From Paragordius varius (Eukaryota > Nematomorpha), in contig OZ176050.1 in the NCBI GenBank assembly GCA_964247055.1, positions 15,166,784 through 15,230,783 of the forward strand: DNA of 64,000 nucleotides. Reading direction: 5' to 3'. The position numbers were made by a program, and so were the translations under genes. This document shows, piece by piece, positions 22,466 to 38,000 of this stretch. Below the pieces are notes generated by a model, which saw only the letters and a list, made by a program, of their open reading frames with translations, made no database searches and was not told the DNA's origin. The stretch's first letter is position 1; every line of letters begins with the position of its first letter.

Positions 22466-25400
22466 GGATCCATCCGTCACCGAAACCACGCTTTTCAGTA
22501 TTAGGATAGATGGAGTTAGGAATGTTGGTGGATTTGGCTTAGAACCAATTTGAACAGATTTTGCCGGACGGTTTTTTGTAAGACTTGGACCTGATTGATG
22601 CAACTGTCTTAATGGATTATCGGATATTGAGTTTACATCCATCCGTCACCGAAACCACCCCTTTTCAGTTTTAGGATAGATGGAGTTAGGAATGTTGGAC
22701 AACTGATTTTGATGTAACTGTGCTATTGGATTATCGTATATTAAGTTTACATCCATCCGTCACCGAAACCACCCCTTTTCAGTATTAGGATAGATGGAGT
22801 TAGGAATGTTGGACAACTGATTTTGATGTAACTGTGCTATTGGATTATCGTATATAGAGTTTACATCCATCCGTCACCGAAACCAACTCTTTTCAGTATT
22901 AGGATAGATGGAGTTAGGAATGTTGGACAACTGATTTTGATGTAACTGTGCTATTGGATTATCGTATATAGAGTTTACATCCATCCGTCACCGAAACCAC
23001 CCCTTTTCAGTATTAGGATAGATGGAGTTAGGAATGTTGGACAACTGATTTTGATGTAACTGTGCTATTGGATTATCGTATATAGAGTTTACATCCATCC
23101 GTCACCGAAACCACCCCTTTTCAGTATTAGGATAGATGGAGTTAGGAATGTTGGACAACTGATTTTGATGTAACTGTGCTATTGGATTATCGTATATAGA
23201 GTATACATCCATCCGTCACCGAAACCACCCCTTTTCAGTATTAGGATAGATGGAGTTAGGAATGTCGGACAACTGACTTTAACTGTGCTAATGGATTATC
23301 GTATATAGAGTTTACATCCATCCGCCACCGAAACCACCCCTTTTCAGTTTTAGGATAGATGGAGTTAGGAATGTTGGACAACTGATTTTGATGTAACTGT
23401 GCTATTGGATTATCGTATATTAAGTTTACATCCATCCGTAACCGAAACCACCCCTTTTCAGTTTTAGGATAGATGGAGTTAGGAATGTTGGACAACTGAT
23501 TTTGATGTAACTGTGTTAATGGATTATCGTATATTAAGTTTACATCCATCCGTCACCGAAACCACCCCTTTTCAGTATTAGGATAGATGGAGTTAGGAAT
23601 GTTGGACAACTGATTTTGATGTAACTGTGCTATTGGATTATCGTATATAGAGTTAACATCCATCCGTCACCGAAACCACCCCTTTTCAGTATTAGGATAG
23701 ATGGAGTTAGGAATGTTGGACAACTGATTTTGATGTAACTGTGTTAATGGATTATCGTATATTAAGTTTACATCCATCCGTCACCGAAACCACCCCTTTT
23801 CAGTATTAGGATAGATGGAGTTAGGAATGTTGGACAACTGATTTTGATGTAACTGTGCTATTGGATTATCGTATATAGAGTTTACATCCATCCGTCACCG
23901 AAACCACCCCTTTTCAGTATTAGGATAGATGGAGTTAGGAATGTTGGACAACTGATTTTGATGTAACTGTGCTATTGGATTATCGTATATTAAGTTTACA
24001 TCCATCCGTAACTGAAACCACCCCTTTTCAGTTTTAGGATAGATGGAGTTAGGAATGTTGGACAACTGATTTTGATGTAACTGTGCTATTGGATTATCGT
24101 ATATTAAGTTTACATCCATCCGTCACCGAAACCACCCCTTTTCAGTTTTAGGATAGATGGAGTTAGGAATGTTGGACAACTGATTTTGATGTAACTGTGC
24201 TATTGGATTATCGTATATTAAGTTTACATCCATCTGTAACCGAAACCACCCCTTTTTAGTTTTAGGATAGATGGAGTTAGGAATGTTGGACAACTGATTT
24301 TGATGTAACTATGTTAATGGATTATCGTATATTAAGTTTACATCCATCCGTCACCGAAACCACCCCTTTTCAGTATTAGGATAGATGGAGTTAGGAATGT
24401 TGGACAACTGATTTTGATGTAACTGTGCTATTGGATTATCGTATATAGAGTTTACATCCATCGGTCACCGAAACCACCCCTTTTCAGTATTAGGATAGAT
24501 GGAGTTAGGAATGTTGGACAACTGATTTTGATGTAACTGTGCTACTGGATTATCGTATATAGAGTTTACATCCATCCGTCACCGAAAACACCCCTTTTCA
24601 GTTTTAGGATAGATGGAGTTAGGAATGTCGGACAACTGATTTTAACTGTGCTATTGGATTATCGTATATAGAGTTTACATCCATCCGTAACCGAAACCAC
24701 CCCTTTTCAGTATTAGGATAGATGGAGTTAGGAATGTTGGACAACTGATTTTGATGTAACTGTGCTATTGGATTATCGTATATAGAGTTTACATCCATCC
24801 GTCACCGAAACCACCCCTTTTCAGTATTAGGATAGATGGAGTTAGGAATGTTGGACAACTGATTTTGATGTAACTGTGCTATTGGATTATCGTATATAGA
24901 GTTTACATCCATCCGTCACCGAAAACACCCCTTTTCAGTTTTAGGATAGATGGAGTTAGGAATGTCGGACAACTGATTTTAACTGTGCTATTGGATTATC
25001 GTATATAGAGTTTACATCCATCCGTCACCGAAACCACCCCTTTTCAGTATTAGGATAGATGGAGTTAGGAATGTTGGACAACTGATTTTGATGTAACTGT
25101 GCTATTGGATTATCGTATATAGAGTTTACATCCATCCGTCACCGAAACCACCCCTTTTCAGTTTTAGGATAGATGGAGTTAGGAATGTTGGACAACTGAT
25201 TTTGATGTAACTGTACTATTGGATTATCGTATATAGAGTTTACATCCATCCGTCACCGAAAACACCCCTTTTCAGTTTTAGCAGTATTAGGATAGATGGA
25301 GTTAGGAATGTTGGACAACTGATTTTGATGTAACTGTTCTATTGGATTATCGTATATTAAGTTTACATCCATCCGTAACCGAAACCACCCCTTTTCAGTT

Positions 25401-28400
25401 TTAGGATAGATGGAGTTAGGAATGTTGGACAACTGATTTTGATGTAACTGTGCTATTGGATTATCGTATATTAAGTTTGCATCCATCCGTCACCGAAACC
25501 ACCCCTTTTCAGTTTTAGGATAGATGGAGTTAGGAATGTTGGACAACTGATTTTGATGTAACTGTGCTATTGGATTATCGTATATAGAGTTTACATCCCT
25601 CCGTCACCGAAAACACCCCTTTTCAGTTTTAGGATAGATGGAGTTAGGAATGTCGGACAACTGATTTTAACTGTGCTAATGGATTATCGTATATAGAGTT
25701 TACATCCATCCGTCACCGAAACCACCCCTTTTCAGTTTTAGGATAGATGGAGTTAGGAATGTTGGACAACTGATTTTGATGTAACTGTGCTATTGGATTA
25801 TCGTATATAGAGTTTACATCCATCCGTCACCGAAACCACCCCTTTTCAGTATTAGGATAGATGGAGTTAGGAATGTTGGACAACTGATTTTGATGTAACT
25901 GTGCTATTGGATTATCGTATATAGAGTTTACATCCCTCCGTCACCGAAAACACCCCTTTTCAGTTTTAGGATAGATGGAGTTAGGAATGTCGGACAACTG
26001 ATTTTAACTGTGCTAATGGATTATCGTATATAGAGTTTACATCCATCCGTCACCGAAACCACCCCTTTTCAGTTTTAGGATAGATGGAGTTAGGAATGTT
26101 GGACAACTGATTTTGATGTAACTGTGCTATTGGATTATCGTATATTAAGTTTACATCCATCCGTAACCGAAACCACCCCTATTCAGTATTAGGATAGATG
26201 GAGTTTGGAATGTTGGACAACTGATTTTGATGTAACTGTGTTAATGGATTTATTAAGTTTACATCCATCCGTCACCGAAACCACCCCTTTTCAGTATTAG
26301 GATAGATGGAGTTAGGAATGTTGGACAACTGATTTTGATGTAACTGTGCTATTGGATTATCGTATATAGAGTTTACATCCATCCGTCACCGAAACCACCC
26401 CTTTTCAGTATTAGGATAGATGGAGTTAGTTGGACAACTGATTTTGATGTAACTGTGCTATTGGATTATCGTATATAGAGTTTACATCCATCCGTCACCG
26501 AAACCACCCCTTTTCAGTATTAGGATAGATGGAGTTAAAAATGTTGGACAACTGATTTTGATGTAACTGTGTTAATGGATTATCGTATATTGAGTTTACA
26601 TCCATCCGTCACCGAAACCACCCCTTTTCAGTATTAGGATAGATGGAGTTAGGAATGTTGGACAACTGATTTTGATGTAACTGTGTTAATGGATTATCGT
26701 ATATTAAGTTTACATCCATCCGTCACCGAAACCACCCCTTTTCAGTATTAGGATAGATGGAGTTAGTTGGACAACTGATTTTGATGTAACTGTGCTATTG
26801 GATTATCGTATATAGAGTTTACATCCATCCGTCACCGAAACCACCCCTTTTCAGTATTAGGATAGATGGAGTTAGGAATGTTGGACAACTGATTTTGATG
26901 TAACTGTGCTATTGGATTATCGTATATAGAGTTTACATCCATCCGTCACCGAAAACACCCCTTTTCAGTTTTAGGATAGATGGAGTTAGGAATGTCGGAC
27001 AACTGATTTTAACTGTGCTATTGGATTATCGTATATAGAGTTTACATCCATCCGTAACCGAAACCACCCCTTTTCAGCATTAGGATAGATGGAGTTAGGA
27101 ATGTTGGACAACTGATTTTGATGTAACTGTGCTATTGGATTATCGTATATAGAGTTTACATCCATCCGTCACCGAAACTACCCCTTTTCAGTATTAGGAT
27201 AGATGGAGTTAGGAATGTTGGACAACTGATTTTGATGTAACTGTGCTATTGGATTATCGTATATAGAGTTTACATCCATCCGTCACCGAAAACACCCCTT
27301 TTCAGTTTTAGCAGTATTAGGATAGATGGAGTTAGGAATGTTGGACAACTGATTTTGATGTAACTGTGCTATTGGATTATCGTATATAGAGTTTACATCC
27401 ATCCGTCACCGAAAACACCCCTTTTCAGTTTTAGGATAGATGGAGTTAGGAATGTCGGACAACTGATTTTAACTGTGCTATTGGATTATCGTATATAGAG
27501 TTTACATCCATCCGTCACCGAAAACACCCCTTTTCAGTTTTAGGATAGATGGAGTTAGGAATGTCGGACAACTGATTTTAACTGTGCTATTGGATTATCG
27601 TATATAGAGTTTACATCCATCCGTAACCGAAACCACCCCTTTTCAGTATTAGGATAGATGGAGTTAGTTGGACAACTGATTTTGATGTAACTGTGCTATT
27701 GGATTATCGTATATAGAGTTTACATCCATCCGTCACCGAAACCACCCCTTTTCAGTATTAGGATAGATGGAGTTAGGAATGTTGGACAACTGATTTTGAT
27801 GTAACTGTGCTATTGGATTATCGTATATAGAGTTTACATCCATCCGTCACCGAAAACACCCCTTTTCAGTTTTAGGATAGATGGAGTTAGGAATGTCGGA
27901 CAACTGATTTTAACTGTGCTATTGGATTATCGTATATAGAGTTTACATCCATCCGTAACCGAAACCACCCCTTTTCAGCATTAGGATAGATGGAGTTAGG
28001 AATGTTGGACAACTGATTTTGATGTAACTGTGCTATTGGATTATCGTATATAGAGTTTACATCCATCCGTCACCGAAACTACCCCTTTTCAGTATTAGGA
28101 TAGATGGAGTTAGGAATGTTGGACAACTGATTTTGATGTAACTGTGCTATTGGATTATCGTATATAGAGTTTACATCCATCCGTCACCGAAAACACCCCT
28201 TTTCAGTTTTAGCAGTATTAGGATAGATGGAGTTAGGAATGTTGGACAACTGATTTTGATGTAACTGTGCTATTGGATTATCGTATATAGAGTTTACATC
28301 CATCCGTCACCGAAAACACCCCTTTTCAGTTTTAGGATAGATGGAGTTAGGAATGTCGGACAACTGATTTTAACTGTGCTATTGGATTATCGTATATAGA

Positions 28401-31400
28401 GTTTACATCCATCCGTCACCGAAAACACCCCTTTTCAGTTTTAGGATAGATGGAGTTAGGAATGTCGGACAACTGATTTTAACTGTGCTATTGGATTATC
28501 GTATATAGAGTTTACATCCATCCGTAACCGAAACCACCCCTTTTCAGTATTAGGATAGATGGAGTTAGGAATGTTGGACAACTGATTTTGATGTAACTGT
28601 GCTATTGGATTATCGTATATAGAGTTTACATCCATCCGTCACCGAAACCACCCCTTTTCAGTTTTAGGATAGATGGAGTTAGGAATGTTGGACAACTGAT
28701 TTTGATGTAACTGTGTTAATGGATTATCGTATATTAAGTTTACATCCATCCGTAACCGAAACCACCCCTATTCAGTATTAGGATAGATGGAGTTAGGTTT
28801 GTTGGACAACTGATTTTGATGTAACTGTTCTATTGGATTATCGTAAATTAAGTTTACATCCATCCGTAACCGAAACCACCCCTATTCAGTATTAGGATAG
28901 ATGGAGTTAGGAATGTTGGACAACTGATTTTGATGTAACTGTGTTAATGGATTTATTAAGTTTACATCCATCCGTCACCGAAACCACCCCTTTTCAGTAT
29001 TAGGATAGATGGAGTTAGGAATGTTGGACAACTGATTTTGATGTAACTGTGCTATTGGATTATCGTATATAGAGTTTACATCCATCCGTCACCGAAACCA
29101 CCCCTTTTCAGTATTAGGATAGATGGAGTTAGTTGGACAACTGATTTTGATGTAACTGTGCTATTGGATTATCGTATATAGAGTTTACATCCATCCGTCA
29201 CCGAAACCACCCCTTTTCAGTATTAGGATAGATGGAGTTAGAAATGTTGGACAACTGATTTTGATGTAACTGTGTTAATGGATTATCGTATATTCAGTTT
29301 ACATCCATCCGTCACCGAAACCACCCCTTTTCAGTATTAGGATAGATGGAGTTAGGAATGTTGGACAACTGATTTTGATGTAACTGTGTTAATGGATTAT
29401 CGTATATTAAGTTTACATCCATCCGTCACCAAAACCACCCCTTTTCAGTATTAGGATAGATGGAGTTAGTTGGACAACTGATTTTGATGTAACTGTGCTA
29501 TTGGATTATCGTATATAGAGTTTACATCCATCCGTCACCGAAACCACCCCTTTTCAGTATTAGGATAGATGGAGTTAGTTGGACAACTGATTTTGATGTA
29601 ACTGTGCTATTGGATTATCGTATATAGAGTTTACATCCATCCGTCACCGAAACTACCCCTTTTCAGTATTAGGATAGATGGAGTTAGGAATGTTGGACAA
29701 CTGATTTTGATGTAACTGTGCTATTGGATTATCGTATATAGAGTTTACATCCATCCGTCACCGAAAACACCCCTTTTCAGTTTTAGTATAGATGGAGTTA
29801 GGAATGTCGGACAACTGATTTTAACTGTGCTATTGGATTATCGTATATAGAGTTTACATCCATCCGTAACCGAAACCACCCCTTTTCAGCATTAGGATAG
29901 ATGGAGTTAGGAATGTTGGACAACTGATTTTGATGTAACTGTGCTATTGGATTATCGTATATAGAGTTTACATCCATCCGTCACCGAAACTACCCCTTTT
30001 CAGTATTAGGATAGATGGAGTTAGGAATGTTGGACAACTGATTTTGATGTAACTGTGCTATTGGATTATCGTATATAGAGTTTACATCCATCCGTCACCG
30101 AAAACACCCCTTTTCAGTTTTAGCAGTATTAGGATAGATGGAGTTAGGAATGTTGGACAACTGATTTTGATGTAACTGTGCTATTGGATTATCGTATATA
30201 GAGTTTACATCCATCCGTCACCGAAAACACCCCTTTTCAGTTTTAGGATAGATGGAGTTAGGAATGTCGGACAACTGATTTTAACTGTGCTATTGGATTA
30301 TCGTATATAGAGTTTACATCCATCCGTCACCGAAAACACCCCTTTTCAGTTTTAGGATAGATGGAGTTAGGAATGTCGGACAACTGATTTTAACTGTGCT
30401 ATTGGATTATCGTATATAGAGTTTACATCCATCCGTAACCGAAACCACCCCTTTTCAGTATTAGGATAGATGGAGTTAGGAATGTTGGACAACTGATTTT
30501 GATGTAACTGTGCTATTGGATTATCGTATATAGAGTTTACATCCATCCGTCACCGAAACCACGCCTTTTCAGTTTTAGGATAGATGGAGTTAGGAATGTT
30601 GGACAACTGATTTTGATGTAACTGTGTTAATGGATTATCGTATATTAAGTTTACATCCATCCGTAACCGAAACCACCCCTATTCAGTATTAGGATAGATG
30701 GAGTTAGGAATGTTGGACAACTGATTTTGATGTAACTGTTCTATTGGATTATCGTATATTAAGTTTACATCCATCCGTAACCGAAACCACCCCTTTTCAG
30801 TTTTAGGATAGATGGAGTTAGGAATGTTGGACAACTGATTTTGATGTAACTGTGCTATTGGATTATCGTATATTAAGTTTGCATCCATCCGTCACCGAAA
30901 CCACCCCTTTTCAGTTTTAGGATAGATGGAGTTAGGAATGTTGGACAACTGATTTTGATGTAACTGTGCTATTGGATTATCGTATATAGAGTTTACATCC
31001 CTCCGTCACCGAAAACACCCCTTTTCAGTTTTAGGATAGATGGAGTTAGGAATGTCGGACAACTGATTTTAACTGTGCTAATGGATTATCGTATATAGAG
31101 TTTACATCCATCCGTCACCGAAACCACCCCTTTTCAGTTTTAGGATAGATGGAGTTAGGAATGTTGGACAACTGATTTTGATGTAACTGTGCTATTGGAT
31201 TATCGTATATAGAGTTTACATCCATCCGTCACCGAAACCACCCCTTTTCAGTATTAGGATAGATGGAGTTAGGAATGTTGGACAACTGATTTTGATGTAA
31301 CTGTGCTATTGGATTATCGTATATAGAGTTTACATCCCTCCGTCACCGAAAACACCCCTTTTCAGTTTTAGGATAGATGGAGTTAGGAATGTCGGACAAC

Positions 31401-34073
31401 TGATTTTAACTGTGCTAATGGATTATCGTATATAGAGTTTACATCCATCCGTCACCGAAACCACCCCTTTTCAGTTTTAGGATAGATGGAGTTAGGAATG
31501 TTGGACAACTGATTTTGATGTAACTGTGCTATTGGATTATCGTATATTAAGTTTACATCCATCCGTAACCGAAACCACCCCTTTTCAGTTTTAGGATAGA
31601 TGGAGTTAGGAATGTTGGACAACTGATTTTGATGTAACTGTGCTATTGGATTATCGTATATTAAGTTTACATCCATCCGTCACCGAAACCACCCCTTTTC
31701 AGTTTTAGGATAGATGGAGTTAGGAATGTTGGACAACTGATTTTGATGTAACTGTGCTAATGGATTATCGTATATAGAGTTTACATCCATCCGTCACCGA
31801 AACCACCCCTTTTCAGTTTTAGGATAGATGGAGTTAGGAATGTTGGACAACTGATTTTGATGTAACTGTGCTATTGGATTATCGTATATTAAGTTTACAT
31901 CCATCCGTAACCGAAACCACCCCTTTTCAGTATTAGGATAGATGGAGTTAGAAATGTTGCACAACTGATTTTGATGTAACTGTGTTAATGGATTATCGTA
32001 TATTGAGTTTACATCCATCCGTCACCGAAACCACCCCTTTTCAGTATTAGGATAGATGGAGTTAGGAATGTTGGACAACTGATTTTGATGTAACTGTGTT
32101 AATGGATTTATTAAGTTTACATCCATCCGTCACCGAAACCACCCCTTTTCAGTATTAGGATAGATGGAGTTAGGAATGTTGGACAACTGATTTTGATGTA
32201 ACTGTGCTATTGGATTATCGTATATAGAGTTTACATCCATCCGTCACCGAAACCACCCCTTTTCAGTATTAGGATAGATGGAGTTAGTTGGACAACTGAT
32301 TTTGATGTAACTGTGCTATTGGATTATCGTATATAGAGTTTACATCCATCCGTCACCGAAACCACCCCTTTTCAGTATTAGGATAGATGGAGTTAGGAAT
32401 GTTGGACAACTGATTTTGATGTAACTGTGCTATTGGATTATCGTATATAGAGTTTACATCCATCCGTCACCGAAACCACCCCTTTTCAGTATTAGGATAG
32501 ATGGAGTTAGAAATGTTGCACAACTGATTTTGATGTAACTGTGTTAATGGATTATCGTATATTGAGTTTACATCCATCCGTCACCGAAACCACCCCTTTT
32601 CAGTATTAGGATAGATGGAGTTAGGAATGTTGGACAACTGATTTTGATGTAACTGTGTTAATGGATTATCGTATATTAAGTTTACATCCATCCGTCACCG
32701 AAACCACCCCTTTTCAGTATTAGGATAGATGGAGTTAGTTGGACAACTGATTTTGATGTAACTGTGCTATTGGATTATCGTATATAGAGTTTACATCCAT
32801 CCGTCACCGAAAACACCCCTTTTCAGTTTTAGGATAGATGGAGTTAGGAATGTCGGACAACTGATTTTAACTGTGCTATTGGATTATCGTATATAGAGTT
32901 TACATCCATCCGTAACCGAAACCACCCCTTTTCAGCATTAGGATAGATGGAGTTAGGAATGTTGGACAACTGATTTTGATGTAACTGTGCTATTGGATTA
33001 TCGTATATAGAGTTTACATCCATCCGTCACCGAAACTACCCCTTTTCAGTATTAGGATAGATGGAGTTAGGAATGTTGGACAACTGATTTTGATGTAACT
33101 GTGCTATTGGATTATCGTATATAGAGTTTACATCCATCCGTCACCGAAAACACCCCTTTTCAGTTTTAGGATAGATGGAGTTAGGAATGTCGGACAACTG
33201 ATTTTAACTGTGCTATTGGTCGTATATAGAGTTTACATCCATCCGTAACCAAAACCACCCCTTTTCAGCATTAGGATAGATGGAGTTAGGAATGTTGGAC
33301 AACTGATTTTGATGTAACTGTGCTATTGGATTATCGTATATAGAGTTTACATCCATCCGTCACCGAAACTACCCCTTTTCAGTATTAGGATAGATGGAGT
33401 TAGGAATGTTGGACAACTGATTTTGATGTAACTGTACTATTGGATTATCGTATATAGAGTTTACATCCATCCGTCACCGAAAACACCCCTTTTCAGTTTT
33501 AGCAGTATTAGGATAGATGGAGTTAGGAATGTTGGACAACTGATTTTGATGTAACTGTGCTATTGGATTATCGTATATAGAGTTTACATCCATCCGTCAC
33601 CGAAAACACCCCTTTTCAGTTTTAGGATAGATGGAGTTAGGAATGTCGGACAACTGATTTTAACTGTGCTATTGGATTATCGTATATAGAGTTTACATCC
33701 ATCCGTCACCGAAAACACCCCTTTTCAGTTTTAGGATAGATGGAGTTAGGAATGTCGGACAACTGATTTTAACTGTGCTATTGGATTATCGTATATAGAG
33801 TTTACATCCATCCGTCACCGAAAACACCCCTTTTCAGTTTTAGGATAGATGGAGTTAGGAATGTCGGACAACTGATTTTAACTGTGCTATTGGATTATCG
33901 TATATAGAGTTTACATCCATCCGTAACCGAAACCACCCCTTTTCAGTATTAGGATAGATGGAGTTAGGAATGTTGCACAACTGATTTTGATGTAACTGTG
34001 CTATTGGATTATCGTATATTCTGTTTACATCCATCCGTCACCGAAACCGCGACGTTTCAGTATGAGGATGGAT
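22466..34073. repeat. 11.6-kb satellite-like array of a 114-bp unit (~100 copies)
   Basis: The consensus unit runs CATCCATCCGTCACCGAAAC, CACCCCTTTTCAGTATTAGG, ATAGATGGAGTTAGGAATGT, TGGACAACTGATTTTGATGT, AACTGTGCTATTGGATTATC, GTATATAGAGTTTA. At 114 bp it equals 38 codons. On the minus strand one frame reads MDVNLIYDNPIAQLHQNQLS then NIPNSIYPKTEKGWFR, followed by a codon that varies between units. CGTCACC gives TGA, CGTAACC gives TTA and CGCCACC gives TGG, so most units stop here and only some run on into the next. Other variants lose 5 bp (GTTAGTTGGAC, or ATTTTAACTG) or gain 'GCAGTATTA'. Blocks are duplicated at about 0.9 kb and 5.4 kb spacing. The edge units (22,466-22,640 and 34,014-34,073) are the most diverged. 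Probably noncoding. Confidence 0.97.
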
Positions 34074-35080
34074 GAAAATGAATTATTGTTAAAATTAAAA
34101 AAACATTAAATTTGATAAAATGATTGTTGCTCAAATTATAGGAGTTCATGCTTATAACAATTATTAACTAGATTAAAAATTCTATTACCAAATATTTGGC
34201 GGTCAAAACATTAAAATAAAAGACAAATTTTTTTATTAAAAACAACCATACTTTTCATAACCTAGATATCGTTGTTTTAGCTATTTCGTATGTGTAGTTA
34301 CGCCATATTGCAAGATATTTCCCACAAATTATATAATTGCAAAAGTTATATAATTGAGATAATTCCCGGTTTCACATAAAAAGATGATAAATTTAAAGGG
34401 AATTAAGAGAAGATATGGTTAATTTTTTTAAAAAATTATTTTTTAACACGTTGTCTTTGCAGTGAAAATTACTCTAAATTTTTGCTCAATAATGAATAAA
34501 AAATGGTAAATTCATTTCAAAGTATTACCCTATATCCAAGATGATAACTTATAATAGCTTAATTTTTAGGAAATATTTTTAAAACTTTTAGCTTGATATC
34601 TACTTACTTTAGAGCTCTCATATTTACATGAAAATCAAATATTCTATTTCTTTAAATTGGCTATAATACTATATAACATATGATATTCATAATAAAAAAT
34701 TAGATTGGGCAGAAGTATGAATTTTTTATAAATATTAATAAATGGAAATTTGTTTTACTGATTATACATGTCTTTATAAAGAATTATTATAGGCCTAAAA
34801 GTTAATCACACAACAATATAAGGGCTATCTGTGGTCGATAAATGTTTCATTAGTTTTTGTAAGCTCATCAAGGAGGTCAAGGATTAATTTTTTAATTTAA
34901 CACAATAGATTCCCACATCAAGTGGATTATTTAAATTTCACTAACAACGTATACTTTGTGTCTAATTAAATAATTAAAAAGGAGATTCATCATCACGCTT
35001 TTTATCTAACAAAATTAACTGATAAATATCTTCATGTGTTAATTATAATAAAATTTATTACATAAAACATGATCAATTAA
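34074..35080. other. Intergenic region between the 114-bp array and the hydratase 3' end
   Basis: AT-rich with no supported gene. A degenerate family A MITE seems to occupy about 34,196-34,475 (AAAAGACAAA..AACAACCATACTTTTC on the left, CACGTTGTCTTTGCAGTGAA on the right). Confidence 0.5.
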
Positions 35081-38000
35081 TTAATTTCCTTTAAAAATTG
35101 GTTTCCTTTTTTCAGTAATTGCTTTTAAGCCTTCCAATCTGTCGTTTGAATAAATGACCTAAATATTATGAAATTTATTATAGACAAATTGTTCAATGGC
35201 ATATTTAATTATTGGAATTTTACGTACAGTTTCATAACAAGTTCTTTCAATTTCTAAACCATTTTCTATTGTTGTGTCCATTCCTTCATCTATGGCTTTT
35301 TTAGCACAACGAATACTCAAAGGACTCTACAAAAATAAAGCAAAGTTTTAAAAGTATAATTTATAAGACCAAAGGTTGAAACTAATGATTTGTCCCAAAT
35401 CAATAGAAAAAAATCGACTAACACAAGCTTAATTAATTATCTCATTCAAAAACCTCTTTTAAATTTTACATTATGGTAAATAATAATATATTTGGATATA
35501 TATTTAGCTGAATTTACACAATTTTGTAAAATTTGAGTTGCTAATTCCAGGGATCTCTCGTAAGCTGGGAAAATGATATTACTATGTTCGTTTGAATTCT
35601 CTATTATAATAAATGAGCTATAATTATAAAAAATGATTAAAAATTTGTAATCTAATCGGATATAGACATATTTACTATTTTTCACCGGTTCCAAGTAATA
35701 TTTATGACCTTTTGTTTTACATATTCCAAAAAATGTCAAGAAAGTCAAATTATGGATAAACAAGCAAAACGTAAAATAAAGATAAATATTTCTTCTCAAA
35801 AGATAACCATACTTTTTAAGTCTAAAATTTTCCTTTATAATTATTTAGTCAAAATCGTTATATATTTAATTGATTATGTTTGCATATACATCTCTGTTTC
35901 ATAATTACCAATTTAACAATGAGTTATAATTAAAAATTCGAGATTAAAAAAGTATTGTTGTCTTTTGAAAAAAAATGTTTGCCTTTAAATTTTTAAGTTT
36001 TGCCCGTATAAATTCTACTTTCACTGCATATACCAAAACAAAGGAATTAGATTAATAGAGATTCAGGTAAAAAATTGGAAAAAAGTAACTTTTAAAATAA
36101 ACATATTCCTTAAATCGTTAATTGAATTATTAACCGCCTCTAAAATAAGCATAATAATTTTGGTCAAATAATTGGTGGTTCCAAAAGGGTTTAAGTTAAG
36201 TGTTTGAATTAAAAACCTGTCTTAGGTGTCTCGTCAATTTTAATGGATTGATTGACTAAACCCAGCTGTTGGGCTAATTGTCCATCAATAATAGAAGCGG
36301 CGAAAATGAGTTCTTTAGCTTTAAGAGTGCCAATCAGTCTTGCTAATCTTTGGGTTCCACCTTCAATTATTATAAAGGAAAATAATTCTTAAAAATTGGG
36401 TAGTCATAGGAAAAGGAAAAGCTCCTTGACATAAATAAATATTAGTGCTTCCTAACCTTTTTTGTTGAGGCCCCAACAAATTAAATATAAATATTCTTGC
36501 GCCCCCTCTTATAAAATCCAAGATGAAATGTAAAATATTTTATATTCTCATCCCAATCAATGAGATCCCTATATTTGCATTTTTGAAATATTTTTTCCAT
36601 ATCCTAAATTATGATGCGCAGTGAAATTTTTCGATTAGTTTAAAGTTTTATTAAATTGAATTCTCCAAATTATTCGCGTTGAAAAGCACTGTGCTAAAGC
36701 CTTTATTAAGCGCAAAGATTTAGTAAAATTTGAACAAAATGAACCTAAATGATAATAAAAGGGTTATTAGAATTTTTATTTAAATTTAATTATCGAATTC
36801 ATCGTTAACATATATTCAAAGCTATACCTGCTCCAGGAATGATGCCTAATTTCGTTTCAACTAAACCAAGCTTAGAAGTGTCAGCTATAGTAATATTTAT
36901 TAAATAAAAGTTTCTATACAGTAAAAATTAATGCTAAATATAAGATATTAAATATAACCCTTATGATTAATGTTAAAATATGTGATAGGTTTTTCTTTTT
37001 TGCAAAAACTATAAACAAAGGATAAAAATGGTCGTTTTTTATTTAAATAAATATTTACTTATTTATTTAACATTCTCTCTTTACAATAAATAAATTCAAA
37101 TAAAAAAGTATATAAAATACTGGTTATTCTCATATCAGCTGATAGGGCCAATTCTAAACCCCCACCAAAAGCTGAACCATCTATAGCCGCAATCGTTAAT
37201 TGAGGAAGTCGATAGAAACGTTGGAAAAGATTGCGCATTTTTTGAACATGATCTCCGACCCGTTCTATTGGCATAAATGTTCTTTCTTTAAGATCTGCCC
37301 CTAAAAAATCATTGAAATATTTGATTGCTACAAATAACAATCAAAATAGAAATAACCAAGTTGAAAAAAATCAATATTTTATTAAGAAAAGCATAATATT
37401 TGTTTTATATATAACCTAACGTGTGATTACATTGTAAAGTAAATTTGAAATTAGAATTTTTACTGATGGCTTTTGACGAATATCTTCATTCTAATTTCTA
37501 TACAGACAAAAATATCGTTTAAGAATCAGCTTTCTAACAATAATACTAAATAAACTTATTAGAGGTGGAGATTACGAATCTACATTATCTGATTATGTTC
37601 CACTCATATTTAGGATAAAATTCTCAAATGAAAATGAAACATTATAAAAGAATTCGTAAAAAAATTTTCAACATTCAAAACAAATTTTCACATATTTATC
37701 ATTTAAATTATTCCTTTTCGTGGTTTACTGAACCAAATAAAATCTCGAAAAACTTAAAAAGACTATGAACGAAATACGTTACAGAGCTCGGATCTAGCTC
37801 AAAAAAGTGGAGCCAATAATTAATGGGTTCTTTTTTCTTAAGAATTAAATATTTTTAATTAATGGGAAAAAGACCTGAGCAAAAAACACCGGGAACAAGG
37901 CTACGTAAGATGATTGCATGACAATTAGTTTCTTTTGAAGCGGTTTCAACGTGATTCGACATCTATATTAATTTTGAAACTAAATAAAATTACATTTTAA

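Noticed and set aside
23256-32018. Open frames of 69-97 codons in the 114-bp array as protein-coding genes
   Set aside because: They arise only where the variable triplet is not TGA. Most units stop and many carry 5-bp frame-breaking deletions.
22466-34073. CRISPR array
   Set aside because: Units are contiguous with no unique spacers, and the context is eukaryotic.
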